A stretch of 59,201 bases of DNA from positions 1-59,201 of the forward strand of contig NZ_LQPG01000058.1 of assembly GCF_002102265.1 (NCBI RefSeq), read 5' to 3'. The DNA is from Mycolicibacter longobardus. Lineage in GTDB: Bacteria; Actinomycetota; Actinomycetes; Mycobacteriales; Mycobacteriaceae. Position numbers and translations under genes: made by a program. Positions 35,656 through 44,118 of the stretch are shown here, piece after piece (positions within the stretch are counted from its first letter, which is position 1; every line of letters begins with the position of its first letter). Under the pieces are notes generated by a model. That model saw only the letters and a list, made by a program, of their open reading frames with translations, did no database searches and was not told the DNA's origin.

Positions 35656-36675
35656 GTGTCATTAGTTCTTGGATCCGCTCCGACCGGATCCGGCGCCGCC
35701 AGCACGAGCCGATTCGCGGCAGCAGGTGTCGCCTTGGTAGGAACCGCCCTGATTCTCGCCAATCCGGCCGTACCCGCTCCGCCCGATATTCAGCACAGTC
35801 ATGTTCACCTGACCGCTGGTGCCGACGACTTCATGGGCTGGTCCTCGGTATTCGAGCGGGCGGGGGACAACCTCGACGCATTGTTCAGCAACTCCAACAT
35901 CCCCGGGCTGCTGGAGCAGATCGGCGGCAACCTGACGGACTACAGCCAGCTGATCATCGGCATGGAAAACGTCCCGCTCGACGTGAGAATTGTCGATGGA
36001 GAACCCATGACCAGGTTCGTCACCTCGGGGTTTGCGGGTGTCGGTGAGGCGTTGCAGAAGATGATTTTTGGAGTTGAAAGCGACCCCTTCAAGTACCCCG
36101 GGCTGGAAACTCTGTTCGAACGCATGGCCGGCTACGCCGCGGACGGCAACGCTTTCGGGGTCTTCAACGACCTCAACGTCTGGGCTCTCTACGGACTCGA
36201 GGACATCGGGAAGGCTATGGCTCCCGTGCTGTCCATTCCCGCCCGGATGCTGGAGAACGTTTCGAGTGCCGTTTCTGAGTTTGTTGGGCCCCTCGACGCG
36301 TGGTCTTTCATAACGGAATTCAGCGGGACTCTGATGGAACCGGTGATCGGGGTCTTTTACCAGCTGTCGAACACCATCACACAGGCTGTCGGCGGAGACC
36401 TGAATGCGCTGCTCAGTGCCCCCGCCGATCTCATGAACGCCCTGATCAATGGGTGGGAGGTCCCCGACACCCCAAACGTGTTCGTTGGGCTGCTCAATGA
36501 CGGAAGCCTGTTTGACGTGCTGCTGGTGGACTGGCCGGCACGGTTGGCCGAAGCGCTTGCGGTGGGCACGGCGGATCTGCCGACCAATGTGGCCAGCGCC
36601 GCGGCGGACGCCGTCGACCCCGGCGCCTTCCTGGACCTGTTCGGGTCCGGGGACGTGCTGAGCGGTCTTTTCTAG
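35656..36675 (+). CDS. GjpA-type outer-membrane porin
   Basis: 339 residues from the GTG at 35656, 5 bp after GGGAG; an upstream ATG at 35560 would run through the operator and is rejected. Residues 1-40 form a signal region (ASTSRFAAAGVALVGTALIL, then ANPAVPAPP). The mature part has the phrases of mycobacterial GjpA-like porins (VFERAGDNLDALFSNSNIPG, NGWEVPDTPNVFVGLLN). It would form a channel in the mycolate outer membrane. Its copper and iron operators suggest metal-responsive permeability. The exact solute is unknown. Confidence 0.75.
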   Translation: MSLVLGSAPTGSGAASTSRFAAAGVALVGTALILANPAVPAPPDIQHSHVHLTAGADDFMGWSSVFERAGDNLDALFSNSNIPGLLEQIGGNLTDYSQLIIGMENVPLDVRIVDGEPMTRFVTSGFAGVGEALQKMIFGVESDPFKYPGLETLFERMAGYAADGNAFGVFNDLNVWALYGLEDIGKAMAPVLSIPARMLENVSSAVSEFVGPLDAWSFITEFSGTLMEPVIGVFYQLSNTITQAVGGDLNALLSAPADLMNALINGWEVPDTPNVFVGLLNDGSLFDVLLVDWPARLAEALAVGTADLPTNVASAAADAVDPGAFLDLFGSGDVLSGLF

Positions 36676-36789
36676 CGAAACGGCGGGCGGGACGGACTGC
36701 GACCGGTTCGTCCCGCCCCGCCGCGGCGGTGCAGTCAGGGCGGGCGCCAACCAGGGGGAGCACGGCATCCGCTGACCGCTTGCCATCAA

Positions 36790-36804
36790 TACCCCATACG
36801 GGTA
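36790..36804. promoter_or_regulatory. RicR-type copper operator, CPH-type ATPase
   Basis: TACCCCATACGGGTA, an exact palindrome. It overlaps the promoter: the -10-like TATGTT (36805-36810) lies six bases before the ATG at 36817, so the mRNA is probably leaderless. Confidence 0.8.
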
Positions 36805-36816
36805 TATGTTGGCGGT

Positions 36817-38919
36817 ATGACTGCCCCCCATGAACACGGTCACGCCATGCTGATGGACGCCGACGCCCCGAGCCACGCCGACCATGGTCATGGTCACGGG
36901 GATCATGCCGCGCAGTTCCGGCGGCTGTTTTGGATAATGCTGGTACTGGCGGTCCCGACCGTTGCGCTGTCGGGAATGTTCGCGATGATCGTCGGTTACA
37001 CGATCCCGGCGTTGCCCGGCGTGACGTGGGTGGCGCCCGTTCTCGGCACGATTATCTACGTCTGGGGTGGTGCGCCGTTCCTCACCGGGGCGATCAGCGA
37101 GATCCGGTCCCGCGCACCGGGAATGATGCTGCTGATCGGATTGGCGATCACAGTGGCGTTCGTCGCGTCGTGGGGTGCGAGCCTGGGTGTGTTGAGCCCG
37201 CAGTTGGAGTTCTGGTGGGAACTGGCGCTGCTGGTCGTGATCATGCTGCTGGGGCATTGGCTGGAGATGCGGTCGCTGGCGCAAACCACATCGGCGCTGG
37301 ACTCATTGGCGGCGCTGTTGCCTGATGAAGCCGAACGCGTCGAGGGCGACACCGTGGTCAGTGTCGCGCCGGCCGAGCTGCGAGTCGCTGATGTGGTGTT
37401 GGTGCGCCCGGGCGGCACCATTCCGGCTGACGGCACGGTGGTCGAGGGTGCGGCGGCACTGGATGAGTCTATGGTCACCGGTGAATCGCGCACGGTGCGC
37501 CGCTCAGTCGGGGACAGCGTCGTCGCCGGCACTGTAGCTACCGACTCCGGGCTGCGGGTGCAGGTCACCGCGGTCGGTGATCAGACGGCGCTGGCCGGGA
37601 TCCAGCGTCTGGTCATGCAGGCGCAGAACTCGTCATCGCGGGCGCAACGGCTCGCCGACGTCGCCGCCGGCTGGCTGTTCTGGTTCGCGCTGGGCGCGGC
37701 GGTCATCACCGCGGTGGTGTGGGGCATGCTCGGTCACCCGGACCAGGCGGTGACTCGGGTGATCACCGTGCTGGTGATCGCCTGCCCGCACGCGCTGGGG
37801 CTGGCCATCCCGCTGGTGGTGTCGATCGCCACCGAGCGGGCCGCGAGAGGCGGCGTACTGATCAAAGACCGGCTGGCACTGGAAAGCATGCGCACCGTCG
37901 GCGTGGTGCTGTTCGACAAGACCGGCACCTTGACCAAGGGTGAGCCGGCGGTGACCGACGTTGTCGCACAAGCCGGTGCCGAGGACGACGTGCTGGCTTT
38001 GGCGGCGGCCGCCGAATCCGACAGCGAGCATCCGCTGGCCCGCGCGATCGTGGCCGCCGCCCGCTGGCGCGAGCTGACGGTGCCCAAGGCGAGTGAGTTC
38101 GCGTCGTCGCCGGCCGTCGGTGTGAGCGCCACCGTCGGCGGGCGCGCCGTGCACGTCGGTGGGCCGGCGATGCTGGCAGAGCAGCACCTCGACGAATTAC
38201 CGCAGGTGCAGCCGTGGCGCGACGAGGGCGCGATCATCTTGCACGTGGTAGCCGACGGCACGGTGGTCGGGGCGCTGAAACTGGCAGACGCGGTGCGTGC
38301 CGAATCCGTGCAGGCCGTCAATGCCCTGCACCGGCTTGGGATCCGAGTCGCGATGATCACCGGCGACGCCGAAGCCGTCGCGCAGGCGGTGGCCGGCGAG
38401 CTGGGCATCGACCGGGTCTTTGCGGGAGTACGTCCCGAAGACAAGGCGGCCAAGGTTATCGAGCTGCAGCGCGAGGGTGCCACGGTGGCCATGGTCGGCG
38501 ACGGCGTCAACGACGCGCCGGCGCTGGCCCAAGCCGATGTGGGCATCGCGATCGGCGCCGGCACCGATGTCGCGATCGCCTCCGCGGGGGTCATTTTGGC
38601 CAGTTCGGATCCGCGTTCGGTGCTCTCGGTCATTGAGCTGTCCAAGGCGACCTACCGCAAGATGACGCAGAACCTGTGGTGGGCGGGCGGCTACAACGCC
38701 ATCGCGGTTCCGCTGGCCGCCGGCGTGCTGGCCCCGGTGGGCTTTGTGTTGCCCATGTCGGTGGGCGCGATCCTGATGTCGCTGTCGACTATTGTCGTCG
38801 CGCTCAACGCCCAACTGCTGCGGCGCCTGGACCTGCACCCGCAGGCCAGCGTGGCGGCGATGGATTCCGCGAACGTTGACCATGCACACCACGTGCCGGC
38901 GGGAACGAATCCCCACTAG
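36817..38919 (+). CDS. CopB-like P1B copper ATPase (CPH type)
   Basis: 700 residues. A His-rich N-terminus (HEHGHAM, HADHGHGHGDH) replaces the CxxC metal domains. The membrane metal site is Cys323-Pro-His325. The phosphorylated Asp367 is in DKTGTLT, with TGES in the actuator domain, and GDGVNDAPAL near residue 565 completes the ATPase core. CPH plus a His-rich tail marks the CopB/P1B-3 type, which exports copper across the inner membrane. It starts an operon with the multicopper oxidase 46 bp downstream and is under a copper operator. Confidence 0.9.
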   Translation: MTAPHEHGHAMLMDADAPSHADHGHGHGDHAAQFRRLFWIMLVLAVPTVALSGMFAMIVGYTIPALPGVTWVAPVLGTIIYVWGGAPFLTGAISEIRSRAPGMMLLIGLAITVAFVASWGASLGVLSPQLEFWWELALLVVIMLLGHWLEMRSLAQTTSALDSLAALLPDEAERVEGDTVVSVAPAELRVADVVLVRPGGTIPADGTVVEGAAALDESMVTGESRTVRRSVGDSVVAGTVATDSGLRVQVTAVGDQTALAGIQRLVMQAQNSSSRAQRLADVAAGWLFWFALGAAVITAVVWGMLGHPDQAVTRVITVLVIACPHALGLAIPLVVSIATERAARGGVLIKDRLALESMRTVGVVLFDKTGTLTKGEPAVTDVVAQAGAEDDVLALAAAAESDSEHPLARAIVAAARWRELTVPKASEFASSPAVGVSATVGGRAVHVGGPAMLAEQHLDELPQVQPWRDEGAIILHVVADGTVVGALKLADAVRAESVQAVNALHRLGIRVAMITGDAEAVAQAVAGELGIDRVFAGVRPEDKAAKVIELQREGATVAMVGDGVNDAPALAQADVGIAIGAGTDVAIASAGVILASSDPRSVLSVIELSKATYRKMTQNLWWAGGYNAIAVPLAAGVLAPVGFVLPMSVGAILMSLSTIVVALNAQLLRRLDLHPQASVAAMDSANVDHAHHVPAGTNPH

Positions 38920-38965
38920 AGCGGGCACTAACCGGACGACAGGCCAAAAAGATGAGAGAGTCGGC

Positions 38966-40456
38966 GTGAACGGATCGATGGACCTTCAGCTGAACCGGCG
39001 GGCGTTTATCACCGCCTCGCTAGTCGGCGGAGCCGGGGTGGTGCTGGCCGCTTGCGGCCGCTCGACGAGCCCGGCAGGGGTAAACCTCGACGCGGCGATC
39101 GCCGCGGCCGAAGCGGCCCGCCCGCACACCGGACGCACCGTCACCGCCACGCTGACACCGCAACCGGCGAGCGTCGATCTCGGTGGCCCGCTGGCACGGA
39201 CGCTGGCCTACGGCAGCGGCATACCCGGCCCGCTGATCCGCGCCAATGTCGGCGACGAACTCGCCGTCACCGTCGCCAACCGGCTCGATCACCCCACCTC
39301 GGTGCACTGGCACGGCATCGCGCTGCGCAACGACATGGACGGCGCCACCCCGGCCTCGGCCAACATCGCCGCCGGCACCGACTTCACCTACCGGTTCTCG
39401 GTGCCGCATCCGGGCACCTACTGGGCGCACCCGCACACCGGGCTAGACGCCGACACCGGCCTGTACTTTCCGGTGATCGTCGACGACCCGACCGAGCCGG
39501 GCGCCTACGACGCCGAATGGATCGTGGTGCTCGATGACTGGACCGACGGGATCGGCAAAAGCCCCCAACAGATCTACGACGATCTGCGCGGCGGGCATCA
39601 GATGCCTTCGATGGACACCATGCCCGGCATGCCCGCCGCGTCGAGCGCTCTTCTGGGTGGGGACGCCGGCGACGTCACCTACCCGCACTACCTGGTCAAC
39701 GGACGCATCCCCGCCGCACCGACTGTCTTCGACGCCAAACCCGGGCAGCGGATCCGGATCCGGTTCATCAACGCCGGCTCCGACACCGCCTTCCGGGTCG
39801 CGCTGGCCGGACATGTCATGACGGTCACGCACACCGACGGCTATCCGGTGGTACCCACCGACGTTGATGCGCTGCTGCTCGGGATGGGTGAACGCTACGA
39901 CGTCATCGTCACCGCCGGCGACGGCATGTTCCCGTTGGTGGCGCTGGCCGAGGGCAAGAACACGCTCGGACGGGCGCTGCTGTCCACCGGGGCCGGTGCA
40001 CCACCTGAGGCCAGTTTTCGGCCGACCGAACTCAACGGCAGGGTCGGCACGGTGGAGATGTTCACCGCCACCCCCGCCGCCGGGCTCGGGTCGGCGAACT
40101 CCGACGTTGACCTCGCCGTTGATCTGACCGGTTCGATGGTGAAATACGACTGGGGCATCAACGGCAGGCCCTACCCCGACAACGCGCCGCTGACCATCAA
40201 GCAAGGCCAGCGGGCCACCGTGGCGTTCACCAACTCCACCGAGATGTGGCACCCCATGCACGTGCACGGCCATACGTTCCAGATGATCAAACCCGATGGC
40301 AGCCTGGGGGCCCGCAAAGACACCGTCATCGTGTTGCCCCAGCAGAAAGTGAGCGCCGTGCTGGTCGCCGACAACCCCGGCGACTGGATGATCCACTGCC
40401 ACAACACCTACCACAAAGACGCCGGCATGATGACCAGCCTCAACTACACCACCTAA
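38966..40456 (+). CDS. mmcO: Multicopper oxidase, MmcO-like lipoprotein
   Basis: 496 residues from GTG at 38966 after GAGAGAG; an in-frame ATG follows at 38978. The signal has a Tat pair and lipobox (NRRAFITASLVGG, then LAAC). All four copper-binding motifs are present: HWHG, HPHTG (in WAHPHTG), HPMHVHGH and HCHNTYH with a Met four residues later. It probably oxidises Cu(I) to Cu(II) outside the membrane, lowering toxicity, as MmcO (Rv0846c) does. It is translated right after the CPH ATPase, which would supply the copper. Confidence 0.92.
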   Translation: MNGSMDLQLNRRAFITASLVGGAGVVLAACGRSTSPAGVNLDAAIAAAEAARPHTGRTVTATLTPQPASVDLGGPLARTLAYGSGIPGPLIRANVGDELAVTVANRLDHPTSVHWHGIALRNDMDGATPASANIAAGTDFTYRFSVPHPGTYWAHPHTGLDADTGLYFPVIVDDPTEPGAYDAEWIVVLDDWTDGIGKSPQQIYDDLRGGHQMPSMDTMPGMPAASSALLGGDAGDVTYPHYLVNGRIPAAPTVFDAKPGQRIRIRFINAGSDTAFRVALAGHVMTVTHTDGYPVVPTDVDALLLGMGERYDVIVTAGDGMFPLVALAEGKNTLGRALLSTGAGAPPEASFRPTELNGRVGTVEMFTATPAAGLGSANSDVDLAVDLTGSMVKYDWGINGRPYPDNAPLTIKQGQRATVAFTNSTEMWHPMHVHGHTFQMIKPDGSLGARKDTVIVLPQQKVSAVLVADNPGDWMIHCHNTYHKDAGMMTSLNYTT

Positions 40457-40790
40457 AGGGTGCGCCGAGCCGGTAGCTGTCTTTGCGTGGTGGCGCGCTG
40501 GTCCCCGGCGATCCGGATGATCTCGTCGGCGACCAATTGCGGTTCGGTCAGGAGCGCTTGACGATTCGGGTGCACCGCGGCGACGTGACGCGCGGCGAGC
40601 CGTGTCGCAGTGTGGCGGTGCGCCGCGATGAACGCCTCACGAATGGGCCTGTCGAAGATCGTCGACTTCATCCCCGAGAACACCGTGACCGGGGTGTCGC
40701 CCACGGTTGGCGGGTTTCGTCGCAGGCCGCGCAGGTCCTCGAGGACCGCTTGCTGCGCCCGCCTCCCCAGTCGCCGGGCAGACCGTTGTG
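40453..40790 (-). pseudogene. C-terminal remnant of an alpha/beta hydrolase
   Basis: An open frame of about 110 codons without a proper start reads AQQAVLEDLR, TVFSGMKSTIFDRPIREAFI, RHVAAVHPNRQALLTEPQLV and VADEIIRIA. This looks like the last third of a mycobacterial alpha/beta-hydrolase, including the His region. Its 5' part is absent; the Csp operator begins at 40802. The stop codon overlaps that of the oxidase gene. Confidence 0.55.
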
Positions 40791-40801
40791 GTTTAGGTGC
40801 A

Positions 40802-40816
40802 TACCCGCCCCGGGTA
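40802..40816. promoter_or_regulatory. RicR-type copper operator, Csp gene
   Basis: TACCCGCCCCGGGTA, an exact TACCC-N5-GGGTA palindrome 51 bp before the Csp start codon. Confidence 0.78.
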
Positions 40817-40867
40817 CAGCGTTGCTGTCACAACGAGAACGCAGCAATCCACCCCAAGGAGGGGCAC

Positions 40868-41275
40868 ATGAGCACCGCTGGCAGCATGCTGAAGTCCTAC
40901 CCACAAGACCTCGGCGGTGTCGACCGAGACAAGCTGGTGGCCTGTATCGAGGCCTGCATCGAATGCGCGCAGGTATGCACCGCGTGCGCGGATGCCTGTC
41001 TGAGTGAAGAATCCGTCGACCAGCTGACCAAGTGCATCCGCACTAACCTTGACTGCGCGGATGTCTGCGAGGCCACCGGCCGGGTTTTGTCTCGACACAC
41101 CGGCTACGACGCCAATATCAGCCGTAATGTATTGCAATCCTGCGCCACCGCCTGCAAAACCTGTGCCCAAGAGTGCGATAGCCATGCCGGGAGCCATGAG
41201 CACTGCCGCGTGTGCGCAGAGGTATGCCACCGGTGCGCGCGGGCATGCCACGAACTCATCGAGTCACTCGGCTGA
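40868..41275 (+). CDS. Csp-like four-helix copper storage protein (DUF326)
   Basis: 135 residues from the ATG at 40868 after AAGGAGGGG. It is rich in Cys (about 15) and His, arranged along helices in CxxxC and CxxC patterns (CIEACIECAQVCTACADAC, LQSCATACKTCAQEC, CRVCAEVCHRCARACHELI). This is the signature of DUF326/Csp four-helix bundles that line their core with Cys to bind many Cu(I) ions. There is no signal peptide, so it is cytosolic like Csp3. Its copper operator supports a copper-buffering role. Confidence 0.88.
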   Translation: MSTAGSMLKSYPQDLGGVDRDKLVACIEACIECAQVCTACADACLSEESVDQLTKCIRTNLDCADVCEATGRVLSRHTGYDANISRNVLQSCATACKTCAQECDSHAGSHEHCRVCAEVCHRCARACHELIESLG

Positions 41276-41439
41276 ATGCCTCGCTGGCATCACCGGCCCC
41301 CAACACGGTGGCCGTGTGGAGCGAGTCGGACGCTGACGGTGGCGATCTGATGTAGGGGCATGCGGCCGGGCAGTGCCGTGGTGATCGCCACCGTGAACTG
41401 CTGGGATTGTCGGGGCGGCGCCCGCGCCGTCATCGGGGG

Positions 41440-41454
41440 TACCCCTACGGGGTA
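41440..41454. promoter_or_regulatory. RicR-type copper operator, ricR (autoregulation)
   Basis: TACCCCTACGGGGTA, an exact palindrome (8-base arms if the centre is included). The -10-like TATCAT at 41457-41462 follows directly, so repressor binding would block RNA polymerase. Confidence 0.8.
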
Positions 41455-41469
41455 GGTATCATGGGCGGC

Positions 41470-41622
41470 ATGACACCTACCGATCCTCTGCCGTCCGGCG
41501 GTCCTGGCGTATGCCGGGAATCGTTGACGCCGTGGTCGACGATCGGTCGCCGCCGGGGCGCGATCGGCATGGCCGATGCTGCCGAGATCGCCCCGCGGCG
41601 AAGACGCCAGGAGGCCAGATGA
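41470..41622 (+). CDS. Possible leaderless 50-residue peptide coupled to ricR
   Basis: The ATG at 41470 lies 8 bases after the TATCAT -10, where transcription should begin, so translation could be leaderless. The frame (MTPTDPLPSGGPGVCRESLT... ending RRRRQEAR) stops at TGA 41620-41622, overlapping the ricR ATG as ATGA. It is basic at the end and has one Cys. No family. It may be a leader that couples translation into ricR; small copper-induced ORFs are known in the RicR regulon, but this is not recognisably SocA or SocB. Confidence 0.45.
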   Translation: MTPTDPLPSGGPGVCRESLTPWSTIGRRRGAIGMADAAEIAPRRRRQEAR

Positions 41623-41909
41623 CAACCCCCCACGGATATTCGGCGCAGAAAGAAAACTATGCCAAACGGCTGCGTCGCATCGAAGGGCAGGTGCGTGGGA
41701 TCGCCAAAATGATCGACGACGACAAGTACTGCATCGACGTCTTGACCCAGATCAGTGCGGTCAACAGCGCAATGCGGTCGGTAGCGCTCAGCCTGCTCGA
41801 TGAGCACCTCGACCACTGCGTGACCCGCGCGGTTGCAGAGGGCGGCGACGATGCCCACGCAAAGCTGGCCGAAGCCTCTGCCGCCATCGCGCGCCTCGTG
41901 CGCTCTTGA
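41619..41909 (+). CDS. ricR: CsoR-family copper repressor RicR
   Basis: 96 residues from the ATG at 41619 after CAGGAGG. It is an all-helical CsoR/DUF156 fold (YAKRLRRIEGQVRGIAKMID). Copper ligands are complete: Cys38 (DKYCIDV), His63 and Cys67 (DEHLDHCV), the Cys-His-Cys set with 4-residue spacing that binds Cu(I) and releases DNA. The seven TACCC-N5-GGGTA sites in the island are of RicR type, so this protein probably represses them all, including its own promoter. Confidence 0.9.
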   Translation: MTTPHGYSAQKENYAKRLRRIEGQVRGIAKMIDDDKYCIDVLTQISAVNSAMRSVALSLLDEHLDHCVTRAVAEGGDDAHAKLAEASAAIARLVRS

Positions 41910-41983
41910 GCGCGACGGCGCGGTTAGGCGCCCACGGCCGGGCCGGCGTGCCCCAATTGGCATCGAACAAGCCTTGACCCTCG

Positions 41984-41998
41984 TACCCTACCGGGGTA
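41984..41998. promoter_or_regulatory. RicR-type copper operator, first metallothionein gene
   Basis: TACCCTACCGGGGTA. It overlaps the -10-like TATGGT (41997-42002), and the ATG follows 7 bases later, so the transcript is probably leaderless. Confidence 0.8.
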
Positions 41999-42009
41999 TG
42001 GTCGAAGAC

Positions 42010-42135
42010 ATGAACGAGACCAAGGAAACCCAAGCCAGTTGTTGTAAGTCGGGCACCTGTAACTGCGGCGACGCCGCATGCACTCAGGGCCCGGGCTGCC
42101 AGTGCGGCCACCCGAAGTGCACTTGCAACAACTGA
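42010..42135 (+). CDS. 41-residue Cys-rich metallothionein-like peptide (copy 1)
   Basis: MNETKETQASCCKSGTCNCG, then DAACTQGPGCQCGHPKCTCNN: nine Cys in 41 residues, in CC, CxC and CxCxxxxC spacings, plus one His. No hydrophobic core is possible, so it must fold around metal, very probably Cu(I). M. tuberculosis MymT is the functional parallel (RicR-controlled, Cu(I)-binding), but the sequence does not align well with what I recall of MymT. A near-identical paralogue lies at 55117-55242. Confidence 0.85.
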   Translation: MNETKETQASCCKSGTCNCGDAACTQGPGCQCGHPKCTCNN

Positions 42136-42302
42136 TCAACCCACCACCCAAGCACCGCCACAGCTCTTCGCCCCCTTGGCCTGGGTTCGCTCACTGCGAC
42201 TGAAGGCCAAGGGGTGCGGCGCGAGCCGAATCCTTCTCATCGCAGGCCGCTAGCGCAAGCGCGACATGCGTCGTGCCCGACGGGCCAGCCACCGACATAA
42301 CA

Positions 42303-42341
42303 CCGCCGGGCAGGAGCACCAGGGCCCGGCGGGCGTTTTTT
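42303..42341 (+). terminator. Intrinsic terminator
   Basis: CCGCCGGGC pairs with GCCCGGCGG across a 12-nt loop and is followed by GCGTTTTTT, a full Rho-independent terminator, unusual in mycobacteria. It ends the transcript of the metallothionein peptide about 170 bp downstream of its stop; the stretch between (42136-42302) shows no gene. Confidence 0.8.
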
Positions 42342-42573
42342 CGTGTGCTGACGTCGGCGGGTGAACACCGCACGTCCGGAGCCGCCACGGCGCCTGGGCG
42401 GTGGCTTACCTCTGGCAACACCAAACGGACCGTAAGGCAGATTTGATGCAGACCGCGCAGCGCGCAGACCGGTACTGGTTGAGGGCACTGTCGTGTGCCG
42501 GATTTGGGTCAGCGGGAGCCCGGCCGGTGTCAGCGTCGCACGGAGCGTTCGCCACGTCGCGGCGTGGCGTTTC

Positions 42574-43218
42574 GTGATCGACGACCTCGCGCTGCGGTGG
42601 ATTGTCACCGTCCTGTTCGCCGCGAGCATCGCTGGATACGGGTGCATCCTTGCCGCGCAACACAACCGGTGGACATGCACTGTCAATCACGTGCTGCATC
42701 TGGCGATGTCGGCAGCCATGATTGTGATGGCGTGGCCCGCTGGGATGGCCCTGCCGGTGGTCGGCCCGATGATCTTCTTCTTGCTCGCCGCGGGCTGGTT
42801 CGTGCTGGCGCCCGGACGGGTGTTCTCCGGTATCGCTGACCGCCTGATCAACAGCTATCACGCCATGAAGATGACGGCGATGGCGTGGATGTATGCGGTG
42901 ATGAGCGGCCACTTGCCAGGCCAGACCTGCCACCCATCCGGTCACTCCGGACATGGCTCGCCGGGCATGCAGATGGCCGCGATGGACATGTCAGGGCCGG
43001 AGGCCGCCTGGACGGAAACCGAACCCGGGTGGATCATCATCGTCAACGCGATCGCCGCTGTCGGCTTCGCCATCGCGGCGCTGTACTGGCTGTATCGCTA
43101 TGCCGCCGAACGTCGAAGCAACGCTGTGTCGCACCGCCCGCAACCGGTCGTCCTCGGGCCGTTATGCCAGGCATTGATGGCGGCCGGCGCGGCCCTCATG
43201 TTCGCCGTGATGGTGTAG
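42574..43218 (+). CDS. DUF5134 membrane protein, Met/His-rich loop
   Basis: 214 residues from GTG at 42574 (MIDDLALRWIV); the open frame extends 27 codons upstream, so the start is uncertain. Five or six membrane segments. A long loop between them contains HPSGHSGHGSPGMQMAAMDM, and a cluster of His/Met/Met lies near the membrane (NSYHAMKMTAMAWMYAVMSG). This fits the DUF5134 family. The Met/His richness suggests Cu(I) handling in the membrane or periplasm; no enzymatic motif is seen. No copper operator precedes it directly. Confidence 0.65.
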   Translation: MIDDLALRWIVTVLFAASIAGYGCILAAQHNRWTCTVNHVLHLAMSAAMIVMAWPAGMALPVVGPMIFFLLAAGWFVLAPGRVFSGIADRLINSYHAMKMTAMAWMYAVMSGHLPGQTCHPSGHSGHGSPGMQMAAMDMSGPEAAWTETEPGWIIIVNAIAAVGFAIAALYWLYRYAAERRSNAVSHRPQPVVLGPLCQALMAAGAALMFAVMV

Positions 43219-43344
43219 CGCTCAACCGGTTCCCCCACGGTCTGCGCGATGCCCTGGCGGGAGGGAAATGACCGACATCGGAGCCGGGCGCCTCCAGTCC
43301 TGATCGGCGAGCTATTGCCCGCCACGCCGATAATGCTCTCCTCG

Positions 43345-44118
43345 TTACAGGAGGTGGCTGACCGATGCGGGGTGCACCAGCAGCGCAACGCCGAGGACCA
43401 CAAACGTCGCCCCCGCCACCCGTCGCGGCCAATCGCCGAGGGAGGCGATTCTTTCCAGCCAGATCACCACCGAGAGCGCCAGCATCCACGCCAATTGCAT
43501 GGTACCGAAGGCGATCAGGAGTACGAAGAGCATCCAGCAGCTGCCGAGACAGAACATGCCGTAGCGGGCGCCGGCACACAGGGCCCGGCCCGGGCCGTTG
43601 AGCTGCGCGCCCGGCCGCGGGGACGTCGGCGGCTGGCAGTGCCGCAGGCAGGTCGCTTTCAGCGGCGTGAGCTGATACAGCCCGGCGGCCAAAGCTGCGG
43701 CACCGGCCAAGCGGCCCGCCCACGGATCGGCGTGTGCCAGTGGTCCATTGAGGCGGCTCCACGCCAGATAGGCCGGGAACCCCGTGGCGCTCCACAGGGT
43801 CAGGTATCCGGCGACGAAGACAACCGCCGGGGCGGCGTTACCGACGGCAGCGCCGATATAGGTGCGTACCACGGGCAGGACCGCGGGAAGCATCATCGCC
43901 GCCATCATGGCCACCCACGCAAGCAGGAACGCGGCCAACGACATCGGCGTCATGGTGTCCATGGGCATATCTGAGGGGGCGTCCATGGGCATGGCGTCGC
44001 CGCCCATTCCTGCGGCGCTGACCACAGACCACCACCAGCCCACACCCGCCACACCCAGCAGGCCGGCCGGCAACCACGTATCGGTCCACGACTGCTGACG
44101 TACCTCGCTGCTGCTCAC
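43345..44118 (-). CDS. DUF2182 membrane protein
   Basis: 257 residues with about six membrane segments. The N-terminal external loop is Met-rich (GGDAMPMDAPSDMPMDTMTP), followed by the family hallmark WVAMMAAMMLPAVLP. Later segments include CLGSCWMLFVLLIAFG with two Cys. DUF2182 proteins are predicted metal-binding integral membrane proteins often found beside metal-resistance genes. Start: GTG at 44118 overlaps the merR stop (GTGA), so the two are one operon. Confidence 0.78.
   Translation of the reverse strand: MSSSEVRQQSWTDTWLPAGLLGVAGVGWWWSVVSAAGMGGDAMPMDAPSDMPMDTMTPMSLAAFLLAWVAMMAAMMLPAVLPVVRTYIGAAVGNAAPAVVFVAGYLTLWSATGFPAYLAWSRLNGPLAHADPWAGRLAGAAALAAGLYQLTPLKATCLRHCQPPTSPRPGAQLNGPGRALCAGARYGMFCLGSCWMLFVLLIAFGTMQLAWMLALSVVIWLERIASLGDWPRRVAGATFVVLGVALLVHPASVSHLL

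Noticed and set aside
35662..37284. 540-codon minus-strand frame across the porin and ATPase starts
   Set aside because: It spans two confident genes and their operators and is Arg/His/Gln-rich; no domain.
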